Below, piece by piece: positions 7,752 through 9,691 of a stretch of DNA of 9,691 nt. The notes beneath the pieces were generated by a model, which saw only the letters and a list, made by a program, of their open reading frames with translations, did not search any database and had not been told where the DNA came from. The number at the start of each line of letters is the position of its first letter. The first letter of the stretch is position 1. This DNA is from Candidatus Bathyarchaeota archaeon (GTDB lineage Archaea; Thermoproteota; Bathyarchaeia; Bathyarchaeales; DTEX01): the NCBI GenBank assembly GCA_003601695.1, contig PIYH01000043.1:1-9691 (forward strand). The letters are read 5' to 3'. Position numbers and translations under genes: made by a program.

Positions 7752-8572
7752 TCTTTCTCCTCCTTTTCATCTGAGATGAACATATATCTATGTGATGCTC
7801 CCTCTTTTATGCCTTCCAGTATCTCCCGAGTCTTGATGCCTACCGCCTCCGGATTTTCGTCCTCGAGAACTGTACTAGCCACTATTATGTCCGCTCCCGC
7901 ACGTACAATCTCTTTCGCTTGTTTCTTTGTCCGTATTCCTCCTCCAACTAAAAGGGGAAGATTGACTGTGCTTTTTACCATTCTAACGATATCTGAAGGA
8001 ACAGGCTCGCTAACTCCTGATCCTCCTTCCAAATAAATGAAACGCATTCCCAGAAATTGGGCGGCTAAAGCGTGAGCAACCACTAGTCCAGGCTTGTTGT
8101 ACGGTATTGGATGAGCCTTTCCAACAACCGCCGCCGCGCCTCCTTCTCCTAAAATCAGATATCCAAGAGGAATAGGCTCTATGGAGAATTTTTTGATTAA
8201 AGGCGCAGCGAGCACTTGTGCTCCAATAATGAAATATGGATCCGCTGAATTGAGAAGAGACATGAACCAAATAGCGTCTGCGTACTTGCTAACGCCAGTA
8301 ATGTTATTGGGGAAGAGTATTACAGGTATATTTATGCTTTCCTTGATAGCTTTAACTATGTTATCGAGAATCTTGGAGGAAACTACCGTTGAGCCGCCTA
8401 CCATAATTGCTGAGGCTCCGGCTTTTTCTCCTTCCTCAGCTAAGAAAGAAGCTGATTTAGCTGTAACTTCTTCAGGATCAATTAAGGGAATAAATATCGC
8501 CTTTTCCTCTTGGATTCTGGCAAGTAAATATCTTTCAACCTTACCAATCATTAGTAATGTCCTCTTTTTCAT
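7748..8572 (-). CDS. Geranylgeranylglyceryl phosphate synthase
   Basis: Joins geranylgeranyl diphosphate to sn-glycerol 1-phosphate, making the first ether bond of archaeal membrane lipids (PcrB/GGGPS family, TIM barrel). From ATG 8572 (274 residues) the motifs are LIDPE at 30-34, MVGGST at 57-62, LFPNN at 86-90, FMSLLNS at 103-109, YLEGGSG at 180-186, VGGGIRT at 209-215 and GADIIVAST at 226-234. The glycine-rich loops bind the phosphate of glycerol 1-phosphate. A second ATG at 8551 (MIGKVERYL) has an AGAGGA eight bases upstream and matches the usual family N-terminus, so the true protein may be seven residues shorter; ATG 8572 has no ribosome site but abuts the elf1 stop directly. The C-terminus is charged (DEKEEKD) and overlaps the next gene by four bases. 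Identity is very secure. Confidence 0.96.
   Translation of the reverse strand: MKKRTLLMIGKVERYLLARIQEEKAIFIPLIDPEEVTAKSASFLAEEGEKAGASAIMVGGSTVVSSKILDNIVKAIKESINIPVILFPNNITGVSKYADAIWFMSLLNSADPYFIIGAQVLAAPLIKKFSIEPIPLGYLILGEGGAAAVVGKAHPIPYNKPGLVVAHALAAQFLGMRFIYLEGGSGVSEPVPSDIVRMVKSTVNLPLLVGGGIRTKKQAKEIVRAGADIIVASTVLEDENPEAVGIKTREILEGIKEGASHRYMFISDEKEEKD
7758..7763 (-). promoter_or_regulatory. Ribosome binding site fixing the TTG start of the four-cysteine protein
   Basis: On the minus strand GGAGGA, inside the 3' end of ggGPS, ends six bases before TTG 7751. It supports a start that overlaps the upstream stop codon. Confidence 0.65.
8560..8565 (-). promoter_or_regulatory. Candidate ribosome site for a shorter ggGPS start at 8551
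   Basis: AGAGGA on the minus strand ends eight bases before the in-frame ATG 8551. Its presence inside the first codons of the longer reading argues for the shorter start. Confidence 0.45.
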
Positions 8573-8803
8573 CTAATAGTGATAGTATTTATCTATAAAG
8601 TTACAGTATATATCAACCTCGCTGAAAGTCGGCTTTTTAGGTATTTCTGCAACTAATCCGCAACTTCCACATTTTACTATAGCCTTCCCGGATTTGGTGG
8701 ACATCTCCACTCTTATCGATTCTTTTCCACATCTCGGACAGAGAAATACCTTAGGAATCTTCTTTTTCGGCATATGTATGACTTTTCGTCTTCTTCTTCC
8801 CAT
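8573..8803 (-). CDS. Elf1-type transcription elongation factor, zinc ribbon
   Basis: A 76-residue homologue of eukaryotic Elf1/Elof1, a small protein that binds elongating RNA polymerase, near the downstream DNA in the eukaryotic case. Seen: the basic N-terminal tail MGRRRRKV, which contacts nucleic acid in the family; a zinc ribbon with C22-P-R-C25 and C45-G-S-C48; and the typical C-terminal DIYCNFIDKYY segment. Full length and architecture match the family. It is the first gene of the minus-strand cluster, with a promoter-like element upstream at 8841-8850. Its TAG stop abuts the ATG at 8572. Whether the archaeal protein has the same elongation role is inferred from the family. Confidence 0.92.
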   Translation of the reverse strand: MGRRRRKVIHMPKKKIPKVFLCPRCGKESIRVEMSTKSGKAIVKCGSCGLVAEIPKKPTFSEVDIYCNFIDKYYHY

Positions 8804-8840
8804 TCTTCATCCAACAGAAAGTATATGAAATAATATCATT

Positions 8841-8850
8841 CTTAAAGGTT
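8841..8850 (-). promoter_or_regulatory. Probable BRE/TATA promoter of the elf1-ggGPS-polD cluster
   Basis: Minus strand AACCTTTAAG, about 40 bases before ATG 8803. A start of transcription some 25 bases downstream would leave a leader of roughly 15 bases. It is the nearest TATA-like element at a sensible distance; not a perfect consensus. Confidence 0.4.
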
Positions 8851-8876
8851 TGCTATCTAACTGTTTAAAGCAAAGG

Positions 8877-8917
8877 TGTAACATTATGTGAGATCACATG
8901 TTACATCACGCATCACC
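8877..8917. promoter_or_regulatory. Operator-like dyad cluster
   Basis: An outer inverted repeat TGTAACAT (8877-8884) / ATGTTACA (8898-8905) encloses an inner dyad TGTGA-GA-TCACA (8887-8898). Then come two ATCAC units seven bases apart (8905-8909, 8912-8916). It lies just upstream of the elf1 promoter candidate and about 150 bases upstream of the plus-strand promoter candidates. It could be a protein-binding site or, if transcribed, a hairpin with a three-base bulge. The inner dyad and the ATCAC pair recur at 9624-9641. Confidence 0.5.
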
Positions 8918-9068
8918 GTTAAAAATCATTAATTATATTGGTCATTGACGAGGCAAGAATACCTGAAAGTGAATGAGAAAAATGGAATTATCTAATATAT
9001 TATTCATTAAAGGTTCTCAAAACAATTATTTCGTAAAGATGCTTAATGAGAAAACGCCAGAATAAGGC

Positions 9069-9075
9069 TTATAAG
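9069..9075 (+). promoter_or_regulatory. TATA-like element, upstream candidate
   Basis: TTATAAG. A transcript starting about 26 bases downstream (near 9098) would include the ribosome site at 9121-9128, so this element fits a start at CTG 9134 better than the second one does. Confidence 0.35.
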
Positions 9076-9097
9076 TATAGGGGAGCATCTCATAGTG

Positions 9098-9106
9098 TAT
9101 ATAAAG
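9098..9106 (+). promoter_or_regulatory. TATA-like element, strong consensus
   Basis: TATATAAAG, the best TATA-box match in the window. It would place the transcription start at about 9127-9130, just before CTG 9134, giving an almost leaderless mRNA without the GAGGCGAT site. Confidence 0.45.
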
Positions 9107-9120
9107 CTGTATCCAAAACA

Positions 9121-9128
9121 GAGGCGAT
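9121..9128 (+). promoter_or_regulatory. Ribosome binding site supporting a CTG start
   Basis: GAGGCGAT matches seven of eight bases of the ideal GAGGTGAT and ends five bases before CTG 9134. No comparable site precedes TTG 9209. Confidence 0.5.
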
Positions 9129-9133
9129 TTTAA

Positions 9134-9628
9134 CTGACAGATAGATCTCTAAAAGATGACACGAGAAAATGGTTATTAGGAATTTTTCGCGACCCTATCG
9201 TTGAAATATTGTTAAAAAATAGCCAATTAACAAAAATACAGTTAGAAACGCTTTTAATAGATGTTTTGGCAGAAAAAATATCAGGAAAAAGAATAGTTTA
9301 CGAAAAGAAGGCTAAAATGAGATTGATAAAATCAGGTGTGAGCCGGGGTTCTTTCAATAGAACATTAGCACAGGCTAGAACTAATGTAATAAAATCTATC
9401 TATACAGTCATTCTTTTAGGATACTTAGGAATACTTGATACTCCAAATCTTGAGCCTTACATCGAAATTGCGAATCGAATACGAGATTATATGAAAGCGT
9501 ATCAAGCGTTCTGGAAAGAAGAAATAAAAACAAAGGAGCATCTTAAAGTTCTGCAAATACTTCAGCAAAATCTGGAAAGTGAGTTATCAAATCTTTCAAA
9601 ACAAAGATCTATGTCCAAAAAATTGTGA
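9134..9628 (+). CDS. Unrecognised protein, possible helix-turn-helix DNA-binding protein; probable CTG start
   Basis: From CTG 9134 the frame gives 164 residues; from the first canonical codon, TTG 9209, it gives 139. The extra N-terminal part (TDRSLKDDTRKWLLGIF, then DPIVEILLKN) reads like ordinary protein and runs smoothly into the rest. A TAA directly precedes the CTG and a good ribosome site stands five bases upstream, so I favour 9134. Residues after about 30 (LTKIQLETLLIDVLAEK, then VSRGSFNRTLAQARTNV) resemble a sigma-region-4-like helix-turn-helix with a basic recognition helix. Next is a short hydrophobic stretch (YTVILLGYLGIL), too short to call a membrane segment, and then a charged helix ending in a Gln/Glu/Lys-rich, coiled-coil-like tail. 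I do not recognise the family. A DNA-binding role is inference, encouraged by the repeated dyads on both sides of the gene. Confidence 0.65.
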   Translation: MTDRSLKDDTRKWLLGIFRDPIVEILLKNSQLTKIQLETLLIDVLAEKISGKRIVYEKKAKMRLIKSGVSRGSFNRTLAQARTNVIKSIYTVILLGYLGILDTPNLEPYIEIANRIRDYMKAYQAFWKEEIKTKEHLKVLQILQQNLESELSNLSKQRSMSKKL

Positions 9629-9643
9629 CATCACAGATCACGC
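9624..9643. promoter_or_regulatory. Second copy of the dyad motif, overlapping the stop codon
   Basis: TGTGA-CA-TCACA at 9624-9635 has the same arms and spacer length as 8887-8898. Like the first site it carries two ATCAC units seven bases apart (9630-9634 and 9637-9641). It covers the TGA at 9626-9628 and precedes an AT-rich stretch (9652-9687) that may hold the promoter of the next gene, outside the window. Confidence 0.45.
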
Positions 9644-9691
9644 AAGGTACGAATATATCTAAATATTAAGAATAATTTATCCTTTAAAGCC

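Larger units (their letters stand above)
8804..9133. other. Divergent intergenic region between elf1 and the CTG-start gene
   Basis: About 330 bases, clearly richer in A and T than the flanking genes, with no credible coding frame on either strand (only reading frames of eight or nine codons) and no tRNA-like fold that I can see. It holds the elf1 promoter candidate, a second copy of the 9-mer TTAAAGGTT (8842-8850 and 9007-9015), the dyad cluster at 8877-8917, and two TATA-like elements for the plus-strand gene. Confidence 0.6.

Noticed and set aside
8181..8576. Plus-strand frame of 131 codons opposite ggGPS
   Set aside because: Fully antisense to a secure gene; its apparent hydrophobicity follows from complementary codons.
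9067..9130. tRNA gene in the region before the CTG-start gene
   Set aside because: No acceptor stem pairing and no TTCGA-type T-loop; the sequence is better read as TATA elements.
8887..9643. Small mobile element bounded by the repeated dyads
   Set aside because: The repeats are short and partly palindromic, no transposase or integrase is present, and there is no target-site duplication that I can see. Operator sites explain them better.

Overview
The window is a piece of an archaeal chromosome. Three genes decide this: the large subunit of the archaea-specific D-family DNA polymerase, geranylgeranylglyceryl phosphate synthase (first committed enzyme of ether-lipid synthesis), and an Elf1-type zinc-ribbon elongation factor of the archaeal/eukaryotic kind. 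PolD is absent from classical Crenarchaeota, and Elf1 is not typical of Euryarchaeota. A TACK lineage that kept PolD, such as Bathyarchaeia or a relative, is therefore my best guess, but this is inference. Frequent TTG/GTG starts, GGAGG-type ribosome sites and TATA-like promoters fit an archaeon. LAYOUT, left part (about 1-3690, plus strand): a near-complete thiL (thiamine-monophosphate kinase); a 59-codon remnant of a PfkB-family sugar kinase with no intact gene in front of it; prs (PRPP synthase) behind a likely promoter; a flavin-reductase-like FMN protein 32 bp downstream; and a PHP-domain phosphoesterase with an AGGAGGT ribosome site. MIDDLE part (3689-8803, minus strand): one tightly packed cluster read right to left. 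It holds elf1, ggGPS, a small unrecognised four-cysteine protein, DNA polymerase D large subunit (intein-free, with a C-terminal PCNA-binding motif), then a small ArsR-like winged-helix protein that meets the PHP gene tail to tail with one base between them. Stop/start abutment, a 4-base overlap and a 12-bp gap suggest that the first four genes are co-transcribed and translationally coupled, linking transcription elongation, membrane-lipid synthesis and DNA replication. RIGHT part (8804-9691): an AT-rich intergenic region with promoter-like elements and a dyad-rich, operator-like site, followed by a plus-strand gene for an unrecognised protein that may be a helix-turn-helix DNA-binding protein. 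That gene appears to start at CTG 9134 rather than at the first canonical codon, TTG 9209. A second copy of the dyad motif (TGTGA-N2-TCACA with ATCAC-N2-ATCAC) overlaps its stop codon. The most interesting points are these paired motif copies around the putative DNA-binding protein, the unknown four-cysteine protein locked between ggGPS and polD, and the decayed PfkB fragment. I saw no CRISPR array, tRNA, rRNA or insertion sequence.
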